A stretch of DNA of 63,147 nt, taken from the NCBI RefSeq assembly GCF_963555915.1, contig NZ_CAUVXL010000184.1, positions 1 to 63,147 on the forward strand, written 5' to 3'. Positions 1 through 7,789 of this stretch are shown here, one piece after another. The notes beneath the pieces were generated by a model. It ran no database searches. It was not told the origin of the DNA and saw nothing but the letters and a program-made list of their open reading frames with translations. The DNA is from Protofrankia sp963555915. Its GTDB lineage: Bacteria; Actinomycetota; Actinomycetes; Frankiales; Frankiaceae. The first letter of the stretch is position 1. Each line of letters opens with the position of its first letter. Both the position numbers and the translations under genes were made by a program.

Positions 1-174
1 CCCCATGAGCTGGCGCACCAGCGTGGTCTTTCCGGCCCCGTTCGGCCCGAGCACTCCGAACACCTCGCCACGTTCGATGTCGAGGTCGAGGTCACATGTG
101 GCGAGGACAGCATGCTCACCGACGCCGTGCCGGCGGGTGAGCCCACGCACGGCGTAGCTCAGCACGCTGCCCAT
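1..174 (-). CDS. ABC transporter ATP-binding protein (partial, N-terminus only)
   Basis: Only the first 58 codons are inside the window; the gene runs off the left edge. The visible part is the start of an ABC ATPase, with the Walker A motif GPNGAGKTT at residues 43-51, so it should bind ATP and power a transporter at the membrane. The ATG at 174 lies 15 nt downstream of the glycosyltransferase stop, so it is probably the third gene of an amidohydrolase-glycosyltransferase-ABC operon. Substrate and direction of transport cannot be told from this fragment. Confidence 0.85.
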   Translation of the reverse strand, partial: MGSVLSYAVRGLTRRHGVGEHAVLATCDLDLDIERGEVFGVLGPNGAGKTTLVRQLMG

Positions 175-189
175 TGTCGCATTCGCCTG

Positions 190-900
190 TCAGCGGACCC
201 GCGCCCGGCCACGGACCCGGATCGAGCCCAGTATCCACAGCGCCTCGACCCCGTCCTTCCAGGTCAGCTTCTTGCCTTCCGCCCGGGTGCGGGCCTGGTA
301 GCTGATCGGGACCTCGAACGGTCGGATACCGAGGGCAAGCAGCTTGGCGGTCACCTCGGCCTCCATCCCGAAGCCGACCCGGGCGACGTCCAGCTCCCGG
401 TACAGACTGGTCGGCATCAGCTTGAAGCAGGTCTCCAGGTCCGAGATGTAGCTGTCGAACAGGATGTTCGCCGCAAGCGTAACCGCCTTATTGCCCATCA
501 CATACCAGAACGAGTACGCGGTGTTACTGCTGAACGTCCTCGAGCCGTAGACGACCCGGGCCTGGTCGGTGATTACCGGTTCGAGCAGCGCCGGGATCTC
601 CTCAGGCGCATACTCAAGATCCGCGTCGCAGATGACCAGGTATTCACCGGTCGCGAGCTGGCTCGCAGTGCGGACCGCCGCGCCCTTGCCACGGTTCACG
701 GACTGGTGGGCGACAACGACCCGGGGATCATCGACGGAGTCGAGGATCGCCCGCGTCCCGTCCGTGCTGCCGTCGTTGACCACCACGAGCTCGACCTCGC
801 AGGGATAGGTGACGTCCAGCACCCGCTTGACCGCGGACGCGAGCGTGGCCTGCTCGTTGAACACCGGCATCAGGACGGAAAGCTTCACATTCGTGAACAT
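190..900 (-). CDS. Family 2 glycosyltransferase (dolichyl-phosphate-mannose-synthase-like)
   Basis: A 236-residue GT-A fold glycosyltransferase. The N-terminus has LSVLMPVFNEQATL, then VVVNDGSTDGT and the metal/nucleotide-sugar site CDADLEY near residue 85, all typical of GT2 enzymes that transfer sugar from an NDP-sugar to a polyprenyl phosphate. There is no C-terminal membrane anchor, so it should be cytoplasmic or peripheral. Its ATG overlaps the stop of the upstream amidohydrolase by one base (TAATG), which implies translational coupling. The length fits soluble DPM1-like enzymes. Donor and acceptor are unknown. Confidence 0.85.
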   Translation of the reverse strand: MFTNVKLSVLMPVFNEQATLASAVKRVLDVTYPCEVELVVVNDGSTDGTRAILDSVDDPRVVVAHQSVNRGKGAAVRTASQLATGEYLVICDADLEYAPEEIPALLEPVITDQARVVYGSRTFSSNTAYSFWYVMGNKAVTLAANILFDSYISDLETCFKLMPTSLYRELDVARVGFGMEAEVTAKLLALGIRPFEVPISYQARTRAEGKKLTWKDGVEALWILGSIRVRGRARVR

Positions 901-1997
901 TACGCCGTGATGATTCGCTGGCCGTTGACCACCACGCTCGGGTGACGCCAGGCCGCGGGTTCGACCAGCGGGTCGGCGGGCAGGCCGACCACGGCCGCAT
1001 ACCCACCGACCTCGATACGCCCCGACGGCCGCTGGCCGTCAAACCCAGCTGCCCGGGCCGCGCCGGAGGTCGACGCACGCAACGCGCCGAGGCGCCCCAG
1101 CCCGGCGTAGGCAAGCCGGTCGAGCTCCCGCGGGTCAACCCCGGGCGGACGGTTACCCGCACCGCCCGCATCAGTGCCGTAGAGCAGGGGCACTCCGGCG
1201 CGATGGAGCAGCGCGGCATTGCGCCCGGGTGCGGGGCCTGCCCCGGCATGGCACTGCAGGGTCGACACGACCGGCACGCCAGCGGCGGCGATCCGGTCGA
1301 CGGTCTCGGGCGGCAACGGTTCCAGCGGAACGTGGGCAAGCTCATCCACGCCCGCCCGCAGCGCCAGCTCCACCGCCGAGACGGTCAACGCGTGCGCGGT
1401 CACCGGGAGCCCGGCCGCATGCGCGGCCTTCACCACGACCTCGAGCTCGCTGTAGTGCAAGGGCGATCGTCGCGACGGTGCGCTGCCCTCGCCACCCCCG
1501 AGACACACCTTGATGAGATCAACACCATCCGCCGCAAGACTCGTGACGGCCCGCCGGGCGAGCGCGGGGCTGTCGACGACTGCCAGCCCGTCTCCGTGCG
1601 GATCAGGATGCGGTGGTGGGTCCGGGGCACCCACCACCCGGGGACCCGCCCCGACCACGACGATCGGCGCTGCGACACGCCAGTGGGCCAGCCTCTCGAC
1701 CGGGGAACCGAGGTCGCGGACAGCGACGAGTCCAGCACGAAGCTCATCGTGTCCAGATGTGGCGGTCGCCGCAAGATGAACATGGGCGTCGGTGACACCC
1801 GGTCCGATCCAGGCGCAGTCGATCACCCGCAGGCCGTCCGGCAGCACCACCGAGTCCTGCGGCCCGACGGCGGCCACCCGGCCGTCCATGCCGACCACGA
1901 CGACTCCCTCGAAGGGGAGGTCGGCGATGCCGTTCCAGACCCGACCGCGCAGTGCGACACCGCGCCCGATCTCCTCGCGGACGCGCGCCCTACCCAT
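900..1997 (-). CDS. Amidohydrolase family protein (imidazolonepropionase-like)
   Basis: A 365-residue metal-dependent hydrolase of the amidohydrolase superfamily. Visible marks are the strand-1 metal motif DAHVH near residues 70-74, the mid-protein histidines in VTAHAL and ELAHVP, and the final catalytic Asp in YGTDAGG, in the expected order for a TIM-barrel enzyme cleaving C-N bonds in cyclic amides or related compounds. The ATG at 1997 is preferred because AGGG lies 5 nt upstream and the barrel begins soon after; an in-frame start at 2078 would add 27 low-complexity residues. It is the first gene of the probable operon with the glycosyltransferase. Substrate unknown. Confidence 0.8.
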   Translation of the reverse strand: MGRARVREEIGRGVALRGRVWNGIADLPFEGVVVVGMDGRVAAVGPQDSVVLPDGLRVIDCAWIGPGVTDAHVHLAATATSGHDELRAGLVAVRDLGSPVERLAHWRVAAPIVVVGAGPRVVGAPDPPPHPDPHGDGLAVVDSPALARRAVTSLAADGVDLIKVCLGGGEGSAPSRRSPLHYSELEVVVKAAHAAGLPVTAHALTVSAVELALRAGVDELAHVPLEPLPPETVDRIAAAGVPVVSTLQCHAGAGPAPGRNAALLHRAGVPLLYGTDAGGAGNRPPGVDPRELDRLAYAGLGRLGALRASTSGAARAAGFDGQRPSGRIEVGGYAAVVGLPADPLVEPAAWRHPSVVVNGQRIITA

Positions 1998-2078
1998 GGC
2001 AACCCTGCGCGCCACCCGCAGCGGCAGGACGACGACAGAGGGCAGGCAGCCCGAAGGTGCCCTGTTGCGCCTCACCAC

Positions 2079-2160
2079 GACCGCCTCACCACCATGACTT
2101 CACCATGACTTCACTATGAGTGCGCTATGAGTGCGCTATGAGTGCCGCCGGCAGCAGCGG
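2079..2160. repeat. Short tandem direct repeats between two minus-strand genes
   Basis: The gap between the amidohydrolase and the DUF6308-like gene contains two copies of an ATGACTTCACC-type unit followed by three copies of an ATGAGTGCGCT-type unit (about 2094-2145). No gene or terminator is apparent. The repeats look like slippage products. Confidence 0.6.
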
Positions 2161-2805
2161 TCAGACCGCGCTGCTCATCCACACGACGATGTCGAGGATG
2201 CGCAACGGCGTCAGGGGCGGTCCGCTGTCGGGGACCAGCGCGGACAACCGACGGAACTCCTCAGCATTCTCCCGCAGGTCGTACTGCATCGCCCTGACCA
2301 GCAGCTGCATGTACTCACGCCAGGATCGGCCGTCACGGGGCGCCGGTGGGATGCACCGCTCGTGCTGGTAGAAGACCCTGACTTTCGAGTCGAACAGCGG
2401 GACCAGTCCGGGCCGCTTGCGGTGCAGGACCTTCGCGATCAGCGAACCCTTGACGTCACGGTCAGACACGTCGGGGTCGTCGAGCGGGTCGTACAGGGCC
2501 GCCACAAGATCGAGTGTGACCTCGTCGGCCTCGATCAATTCGATCCCTGGCGGAAGCTTGTCCAGCGCGCGTTGCAGTAACGGCGTCAGCGCGGTCAGTG
2601 TGTGCATCCGGTCGACGTCCACCTGGACGCCGAGCAGACAGGGGGCGAGCAGGTCCCCCGTGCACAGCAGGTCGGGGTCACCGTTGGTGGCGAGCCCATC
2701 GTAGTATGGGTAGGCATAACGCAGGCCCCGCTTGCGCGGACCGAGGTATTCCTCAAGCAGGCTCTCCGCGTCGAAGACCTCCCGGGTGCCCATCGCCAAC
2801 TTCAC
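2161..2805 (-). CDS. Conserved hypothetical protein, resembles DUF6308
   Basis: A 214-residue soluble protein with no signal peptide or membrane segment. It resembles the actinobacterial family DUF6308 (from memory): YDGLATNGDPDLLCTGDLLA near residues 35-55, a central acidic helix, and KGSLIAKVLHRKRPGLVPLFD near 120-140. Function unknown. The start is taken as GTG at 2805, with GGAG 8 nt upstream; an in-frame ATG lies four codons later. It stands between an amidohydrolase and a DUF2252 gene on the same strand, separated from each by gaps large enough for its own promoter. Confidence 0.6.
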   Translation of the reverse strand: MKLAMGTREVFDAESLLEEYLGPRKRGLRYAYPYYDGLATNGDPDLLCTGDLLAPCLLGVQVDVDRMHTLTALTPLLQRALDKLPPGIELIEADEVTLDLVAALYDPLDDPDVSDRDVKGSLIAKVLHRKRPGLVPLFDSKVRVFYQHERCIPPAPRDGRSWREYMQLLVRAMQYDLRENAEEFRRLSALVPDSGPPLTPLRILDIVVWMSSAV

Positions 2806-3105
2806 CGCAGGGGCTCCTCAAGTCGTCTCGTGTCGTCGTTGGTGACGGCCGGTGGCGGTCGCCGGGCACCACAACCTTCATATCGCCCGACGCCTGCCGT
2901 ATCGTCCGTCCCGCGACCATCCTCCTCTGTGACTGTCACGACATGGAAGCCGCCTACCCCGACTCATGCCGGCGGCGGCGTGCTCATGATCCTCAGCACG
3001 CCGCCGCCAGCCTGCCCATCCGGACGATCTTTCGAGGTTTGTGCGATCAAAAACGTCGATTCGATCAAACAAAGCTCGAAAAATCATCTTCGAGCGGACG
3101 AGCGG
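2806..3105. other. Intergenic region with an AT-rich imperfect inverted repeat
   Basis: This 300-bp gap has no credible gene. Near its right end, 3030-3048 and 3063-3081 form an imperfect inverted repeat (16 of 19 positions pair) around a 14-nt spacer, in unusually AT-rich sequence. It sits about 25 nt past the DUF2252 stop, so it could terminate that transcript. It could also be an operator in front of the DUF6308-like gene. Confidence 0.45.
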
Positions 3106-4557
3106 TCAGTCGATGGACTCCGCGGTGACTCGACCGGACTTCACCGCTTCGACGAGCGCGGCATGGTCACGCTCGTTCTGGTCGGCGTACGCCTCGGCGA
3201 AGTCTGCGAGCGCCCGGTCGAAGACGTCGGTGCGGCCGAGGTAGGAGGCGATGGCGATCCGGTCCCCCGACCGGGCGTGGGCGCGGGCCAGCGTCGCCCC
3301 GCACAGTTCCGCGAACGACCGCATGCCGTCCGGCGGCATCTCGTCGACCTGCACGACGCCCTTCCAGTCATACAGCTGACGGACGTAGAAGTACCGTGTC
3401 TGGCCATCGATCCCGGTCCCCTGGTGCCAACCGAGGAAGATGTCGCTGGCCGCCTGCATGAGCCGTTGACCGGAGACGACGCGTTCCCCCTGGTTGGTGT
3501 ACTCACTCGCCGGCAGGTAATCGGCGAGCACCGACGTGTCGGCTTCTTTCACCTGGAGGAACAGCGGGTCCTGGTCGTCCCGGCCGAGCATGAGGACAAT
3601 CCAGCAACGGGTACCGACACTGCCGACCCCGACGACCTTCCGGGCGGCGTCGACCAGCCGGTACTGGTCGAGCAGGACACGGCGGTCCGCCTGCAGTGAG
3701 TCCCGGTACTCCTCGATCACCCGGTTGAGCTGCTCGGCGAGGACATCGCCCTGCACGCCGGGGAGCAGCTCCATGATCGGAACGAGCAGCGGCGGGTCCG
3801 AGGCGATCCGGCGCTCGCCGTCGAGGACCACGGTGAGCTTGTTGAACGCCCGCAGGCTGTCGCGGGTACGGGCGCTGCTCATCGTACGCTCGACCCGCCG
3901 GCGCCGGGATTTGGTAAGCCGGTCCCGAAATTCGGACTCGAGCTGTTCGACATCGATCCGCGCGTACCAGACCGCGAGGTTGGTCATCTCGGCGAACCGG
4001 CGCATCCACTCCCGGTAGAAACGCACCATGGTCGTGACCACCGACCGCCTTTCGGCAGCGGTGAAACCGTTCTGCCGGCCCGCGATGACGAAGCTGGCCG
4101 CCAGCCGTTTGACGTCCCACTCCCATGGGCCGGGCAGAGTTTCGTCGAAGTCGTTGATATCGAACGTCAGGCGCCGCTCGGGTGATGCGAGCAGACGGAA
4201 GTTCACCAGGTGGGCATCACCGCACAGCTGTGCGGTGATCCCGGTCCGTGGTGTCCTGGAAAGGTCACCAGCCATGATCGCCGCTGCGCCCCGGAAGAAC
4301 CGGAACGGCGACTCCATCATCCGCCCGTACCGGATCGGCACCAGTTCGGGCACTCGGGTGGCAGACTGCTTCTCGATCACATCCACCGGGTCGGGTCGCC
4401 GTGACGACGGGGAGAACTCGCCATGGCTGGAACGGGGAGCCGTGGCCCGCGCCGCCTTTCCACGCTCGGCCCGCTCCTGCGGGGTCGCGACACGCTGGCC
4501 CAGACGCAGCGTGCGGTGACCGTTCGCGGATCTGACCGGTGCTGTCGTCGTGCTCAT
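3106..4557 (-). CDS. DUF2252 domain-containing protein
   Basis: A 483-residue protein matching DUF2252, a family with a kinase-like fold and no settled function. Typical blocks are MMESPFRFFRGAAAIMAGDL near residue 80, LCGDAHLVNF, FDINDFDETLPGPWEWDVKR near 135-155, and a C-terminal YVRQLYDWKG. The HGD/DFD pattern resembles phosphotransferase catalytic and metal loops. The ATG at 4557 is preferred to the in-frame start at 4623 because GGGAGG sits 6 nt upstream. It appears monocistronic. A direct repeat of GTGGACCTGCGCC lies upstream (about 4633-4665). Confidence 0.85.
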   Translation of the reverse strand: MSTTTAPVRSANGHRTLRLGQRVATPQERAERGKAARATAPRSSHGEFSPSSRRPDPVDVIEKQSATRVPELVPIRYGRMMESPFRFFRGAAAIMAGDLSRTPRTGITAQLCGDAHLVNFRLLASPERRLTFDINDFDETLPGPWEWDVKRLAASFVIAGRQNGFTAAERRSVVTTMVRFYREWMRRFAEMTNLAVWYARIDVEQLESEFRDRLTKSRRRRVERTMSSARTRDSLRAFNKLTVVLDGERRIASDPPLLVPIMELLPGVQGDVLAEQLNRVIEEYRDSLQADRRVLLDQYRLVDAARKVVGVGSVGTRCWIVLMLGRDDQDPLFLQVKEADTSVLADYLPASEYTNQGERVVSGQRLMQAASDIFLGWHQGTGIDGQTRYFYVRQLYDWKGVVQVDEMPPDGMRSFAELCGATLARAHARSGDRIAIASYLGRTDVFDRALADFAEAYADQNERDHAALVEAVKSGRVTAESID

Positions 4558-4690
4558 CACAGTCCTCCCACGGGGTTTCGGTCGCGGACGGAACGTGCCC
4601 CCGCGCCCGCATGAGCAACCCATCGCGGCGGTGGACCTGCGCCACGGGACGTGGACCTGCGCCGCCGGGCGCTCTAACCCTCGGAAGTGA

Positions 4691-5626
4691 TCATGACTGC
4701 TGGCGGAGGAGGGACACCGCCTCCGCCAGATCGGCTGGATCGGGGCTGGTGAACGTCATCCACCGACCGTCCGCGGGATGAGCGAAGGACAGCTGCGCGG
4801 CATGGAGCCATTGCCGGGTCAACCCGAGCCGGCCGGCGAGAACCGGGTCGGCGCCATAGGCGAGATCACCGACGCAGGGATGCCGCAACGCCGACATGTG
4901 CACCCGGATCTGATGGGTCCGACCGGTCTCCAGCCGCACCGACAGCAGGGACGCGGCCCGGAACGCCTCTTCGGTGTCATAGTGGGTAACGCTAGGTTTA
5001 CCATCCGCAACGACAGCGAACAGGCCTGGTTTGCGCGGGTGCCGGTCGATCGGTGCGTCGACCGTTCCCCTGGATGGATCCGGATGCCCCTGCACCAGAG
5101 CCCGGTAGATCTTTTCGACCTCCCGCTCCCGGAAGGCACGCTTCAACACGGTGTAGGCGTGCTCGCTCTTCGCGACCACCATGATTCCCGTTGTGCCGAC
5201 ATCCAGGCGGTGGACCACACCCTGACGCTCGGACGCACCGCTGGTCGCAATGCGGTAGCCGGCCGCGGCGAGCCCACCGATCACGGTCGGTCCGCTGAAC
5301 CCGGGAGCCGGGTGAGCGGCGACGCCCACCGGCTTGCCCACGACCACGATGTCACCATCATCGTGGATCACCTCCAGGCCGGGCACCGGGGTTGCCTCCA
5401 TCTGAACCGGAGCCGGCGGCGCCGGCAGTTCGACGTCGAGCCACGCGCCGCCGGTCACCCGATCGGACCGGCCCCGCACCGTGCCGTTGACACTGGCGTA
5501 GCCGTCATCCACGAGCGCCGCGGCGGCCGTCCGGGACAACCCGAACATCCGGGCGATGGCGGCGTCCAGGCGCAGGCCGTCCAGTCCGTCGGGAACCGGC
5601 AGCGTGCGTCTGTCCCCTGCGCTCAC
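4691..5626 (-). CDS. rluD: RluD-family 23S rRNA pseudouridine synthase
   Basis: A 311-residue pseudouridine synthase. An S4 RNA-binding domain (DGLRLDAAIARMFGLSRTAA) is followed by the catalytic domain with HRLDVGTTGIMVVAKS, where the Asp of HRLD is the catalytic nucleophile, and a late GRTHQIRVHM motif. RluD-type enzymes convert uridines in 23S rRNA helix 69; the exact sites here are not proven. The GTG at 5626 is chosen because GGGGGA precedes it by 6 nt; the in-frame start at 5683 adds only repetitive sequence. lspA is immediately upstream on the same strand, the usual actinobacterial lspA-rluD order. Confidence 0.9.
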   Translation of the reverse strand: MSAGDRRTLPVPDGLDGLRLDAAIARMFGLSRTAAAALVDDGYASVNGTVRGRSDRVTGGAWLDVELPAPPAPVQMEATPVPGLEVIHDDGDIVVVGKPVGVAAHPAPGFSGPTVIGGLAAAGYRIATSGASERQGVVHRLDVGTTGIMVVAKSEHAYTVLKRAFREREVEKIYRALVQGHPDPSRGTVDAPIDRHPRKPGLFAVVADGKPSVTHYDTEEAFRAASLLSVRLETGRTHQIRVHMSALRHPCVGDLAYGADPVLAGRLGLTRQWLHAAQLSFAHPADGRWMTFTSPDPADLAEAVSLLRQQS

Positions 5627-5639
5627 CGCTGATCCCCCA

Positions 5640-5712
5640 CTACTGGTCACCTTCCCTGGGCACCCACTGCTGGTCACCGTCACCGGTCATGCTCACCGGT
5701 CAGTTTCGCCGG
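5640..5712. repeat. GGTCA-rich short repeats between lspA and rluD
   Basis: The lspA-rluD spacer contains several imperfect direct copies of a CACCGGTCA-like word (about 5645-5720). They could be transcribed with the operon. No regulator site can be named. Confidence 0.4.
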
Positions 5713-6303
5713 TCATTGCTCACCGGCGTCCGTCGCGCGCTGCCCGTCCAGGCCGATACCGCGTGCTCCCAGGATGACCGCGAGGATTCCGCCGATCACG
5801 ATCGCCGAGTCCGCGACGTTGAAAACCGGCCAGTGGTGCAGGTGGATCCAGTCGACGACATGCCCGCGCAACGGAGCGGGCGCGCGGAAGATCCGGTCCG
5901 TGAGGTTGCCGAGCGCACCACCGAGCAGCAGCCCAAGAACGATCGCCCACGGCGTGGACTTCAAGGTCCGGGCGGTCCGCGCGATGACCGCGACAACCGC
6001 GACGGCCACCAGGCTGAACAAGACCGTCGCGCCACCGGCGAGGCTGAAGGCGGCACCGGGATTGCGCGTGAGGCGGAGATCGAGCACGCCCGGCACCAGA
6101 TCGATCGGCGCCCGGTCGGACAGGTGCGCCACCACAATGATCTTCGTGATCACGTCGACGGTGACGACCGCGAAACCGGTGCCGAGCAGCGTGGCCACCG
6201 CTTTCCGCGACCGAACAGCAGCTAGTGGCGCCCCGGGCCGCGCATCCGCCGCCTCGGTAGTCCCATCCCCGTCCGTGGACGACGTCTCCTGCACCCGGCC
6301 CAC
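5713..6303 (-). CDS. lspA: Prolipoprotein signal peptidase (signal peptidase II)
   Basis: A 196-residue membrane aspartic peptidase that removes signal peptides from lipid-modified prolipoproteins. Four hydrophobic segments are visible. The two conserved catalytic Asp motifs are present, GNLTDRI near residue 135 and FNVADSAI near 162, along with TRNPGAAFS. A basic, acidic-flanked N-terminal extension of about 30 residues precedes the first membrane segment, common in actinobacteria. The start codon at 6303 is GTG, and the exact start is uncertain. It precedes rluD; in many actinobacteria this pair lies near ileS, but here an island of unrelated genes separates them. Confidence 0.93.
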   Translation of the reverse strand: MGRVQETSSTDGDGTTEAADARPGAPLAAVRSRKAVATLLGTGFAVVTVDVITKIIVVAHLSDRAPIDLVPGVLDLRLTRNPGAAFSLAGGATVLFSLVAVAVVAVIARTARTLKSTPWAIVLGLLLGGALGNLTDRIFRAPAPLRGHVVDWIHLHHWPVFNVADSAIVIGGILAVILGARGIGLDGQRATDAGEQ

Positions 6304-6523
6304 TCTACGGCCACAGCAGACCGTGACCGTCCGTCACGGCCCTGCCTGATCCACGCTTGATCCACGCTTGATCCGCAGCTGATCCGCACCTGCCCCACCG
6401 ATCCGCCGATCCGCCGAAATCCAGCCCAGTATGCTGTCCGCAGCCGAATGCCTACGCAGGTGACGTGTACAGGCTACGGCCGGCGTCATTAACTCAGCGT
6501 AACGGTTTTAACGGAGCGTGTCT
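6304..6523. promoter_or_regulatory. Divergent promoter region with TGATCC direct repeats
   Basis: This gap separates lspA (minus) from the TIR gene (plus). At about 6345-6420 there are repeated TGATCCACGCT and GATCCGCC words. A short inverted repeat GTGACCGTCCGTCAC lies at about 6321-6336. It must contain promoters for both directions, but I cannot place a confident -35/-10 pair. GGAG at 6513-6516 is the ribosome binding site of the TIR gene. Confidence 0.5.
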
Positions 6524-7789
6524 GTGAGCATGTTCTTCCTCAGCTACGCCCATACTGACGGCGTGGGGGGCTGGGTGCGCGACTTCTACCTCGATCTCTG
6601 TGACGAGCTCACCCGGAAAACGACCCTGGACCCCAGCGTCATCGGCTTTCAGGACGTGGACATGCGATCCGGTACCCGCTGGGCGGACACGATCGCCGAC
6701 GAACTCGCCCACTGCCAGGCCTTCGTGCCGCTGTACTCGCCACGCTACTTCAACAGCGAGTTCTGCGGCCGGGAGTGGCAGGCGTTCTCCGACCGGCTGG
6801 ACGCGGCGAAGGCCGTAAACGGCAAAACCCCACCGCTCATATTCCCACTTCTCTGGGAACCTCCGATTCTCTGGGAGCCCCCGAGCGACCTGCGCTTACC
6901 CGAGGTCGCGGGTGCAGTCCAATACCGCGAGTTCACCGAGTACGGCATCGAGTACAAGAAACTCGGCCTCATGAAGATCGTGAAGAACAAGAAGGACCCT
7001 TCCCTGGCGCTCGGCTACGACCAGATTCTGAGCGCAATCGTCCTGGAGATAAAAAAGAACACAGACGAGTACACGCTGGCCCCGGCAGCCCCGCCACCAG
7101 AACTGGAGACAACGAGGAACGCCTTCGCGAAGATGCCGGCTTCACCGAGCGCACCGGGCGGTACAGCGGATTCCGACAACACGACCGGACCTCACCATGT
7201 ACATTTCGTCGTCGCATCGGGAACCGCCAGCGAACTGGCCCGGAAATCCGACCCCGACCCCTACTACGGAACCCGTCCGACGGACTGGTCGCCCTTTCTT
7301 CCGCACGACGCCGAACCACTGGTCCGCCTCGCTGCCGCCGTTGCAATCGATCAGAAGATGACACCCTACCCGGAAAAACTGGACGGTCATCTCGTTGAAC
7401 GCCTTGATGACGCGGACCGGGAGAATGAACTGGTGGTGTTGCTGGTGGACCCGCGTGTCACGGATCTACCGGACCGCGCGGGAGCCCTTCGCACCTATGA
7501 CAACCGTTTCGACCCCAACAGCGCGGTCATGATTACCTGGAACGTTACCGACACGCAGTCAGCCGTCGGCGTCCCCGAACCGAAAACGGTCTTTCCCAAG
7601 AAGACCAGGAGACCGGACCAGAGCTTCCACGCCAGGATACACAGTCCGGAGGAGTTTCGCCGCATTCTGGTAGAGGTCCTCGTCTACCTGCAGAAGCTGC
7701 TGTTGGGCGAGGCCGATTCGAGCCGAACGGCGGCGACCGATCAATACGTCCCACGACCACAGCTCAACGGCTCTATGGTGGGCTCATGA
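6524..7789 (+). CDS. FxsC-like TIR domain protein
   Basis: A 421-residue two-domain protein. Residues about 1-170 form a TIR domain: MFFLSYAHTD, GFQDVDMRSGTRWADTI, and YFNSEFCGREWQAF with the putative catalytic Glu near residue 84. Residues about 230-400 match the C-terminal domain of FxsC proteins (HFVVASGT, PYYGTRPTDWSPF, VLLVDPRV, AVMITWN), known from the FxSxx-COOH peptide system of actinobacteria. The TIR may cleave NAD or signal by assembly; this is not shown. GTG at 6524 has GGAG 7 nt upstream. The stop overlaps the next start by 4 nt (ATGA), so the two proteins are probably made together. No FxsA peptide or FxsB radical SAM gene is visible nearby. Confidence 0.78.
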   Translation: MSMFFLSYAHTDGVGGWVRDFYLDLCDELTRKTTLDPSVIGFQDVDMRSGTRWADTIADELAHCQAFVPLYSPRYFNSEFCGREWQAFSDRLDAAKAVNGKTPPLIFPLLWEPPILWEPPSDLRLPEVAGAVQYREFTEYGIEYKKLGLMKIVKNKKDPSLALGYDQILSAIVLEIKKNTDEYTLAPAAPPPELETTRNAFAKMPASPSAPGGTADSDNTTGPHHVHFVVASGTASELARKSDPDPYYGTRPTDWSPFLPHDAEPLVRLAAAVAIDQKMTPYPEKLDGHLVERLDDADRENELVVLLVDPRVTDLPDRAGALRTYDNRFDPNSAVMITWNVTDTQSAVGVPEPKTVFPKKTRRPDQSFHARIHSPEEFRRILVEVLVYLQKLLLGEADSSRTAATDQYVPRPQLNGSMVGS

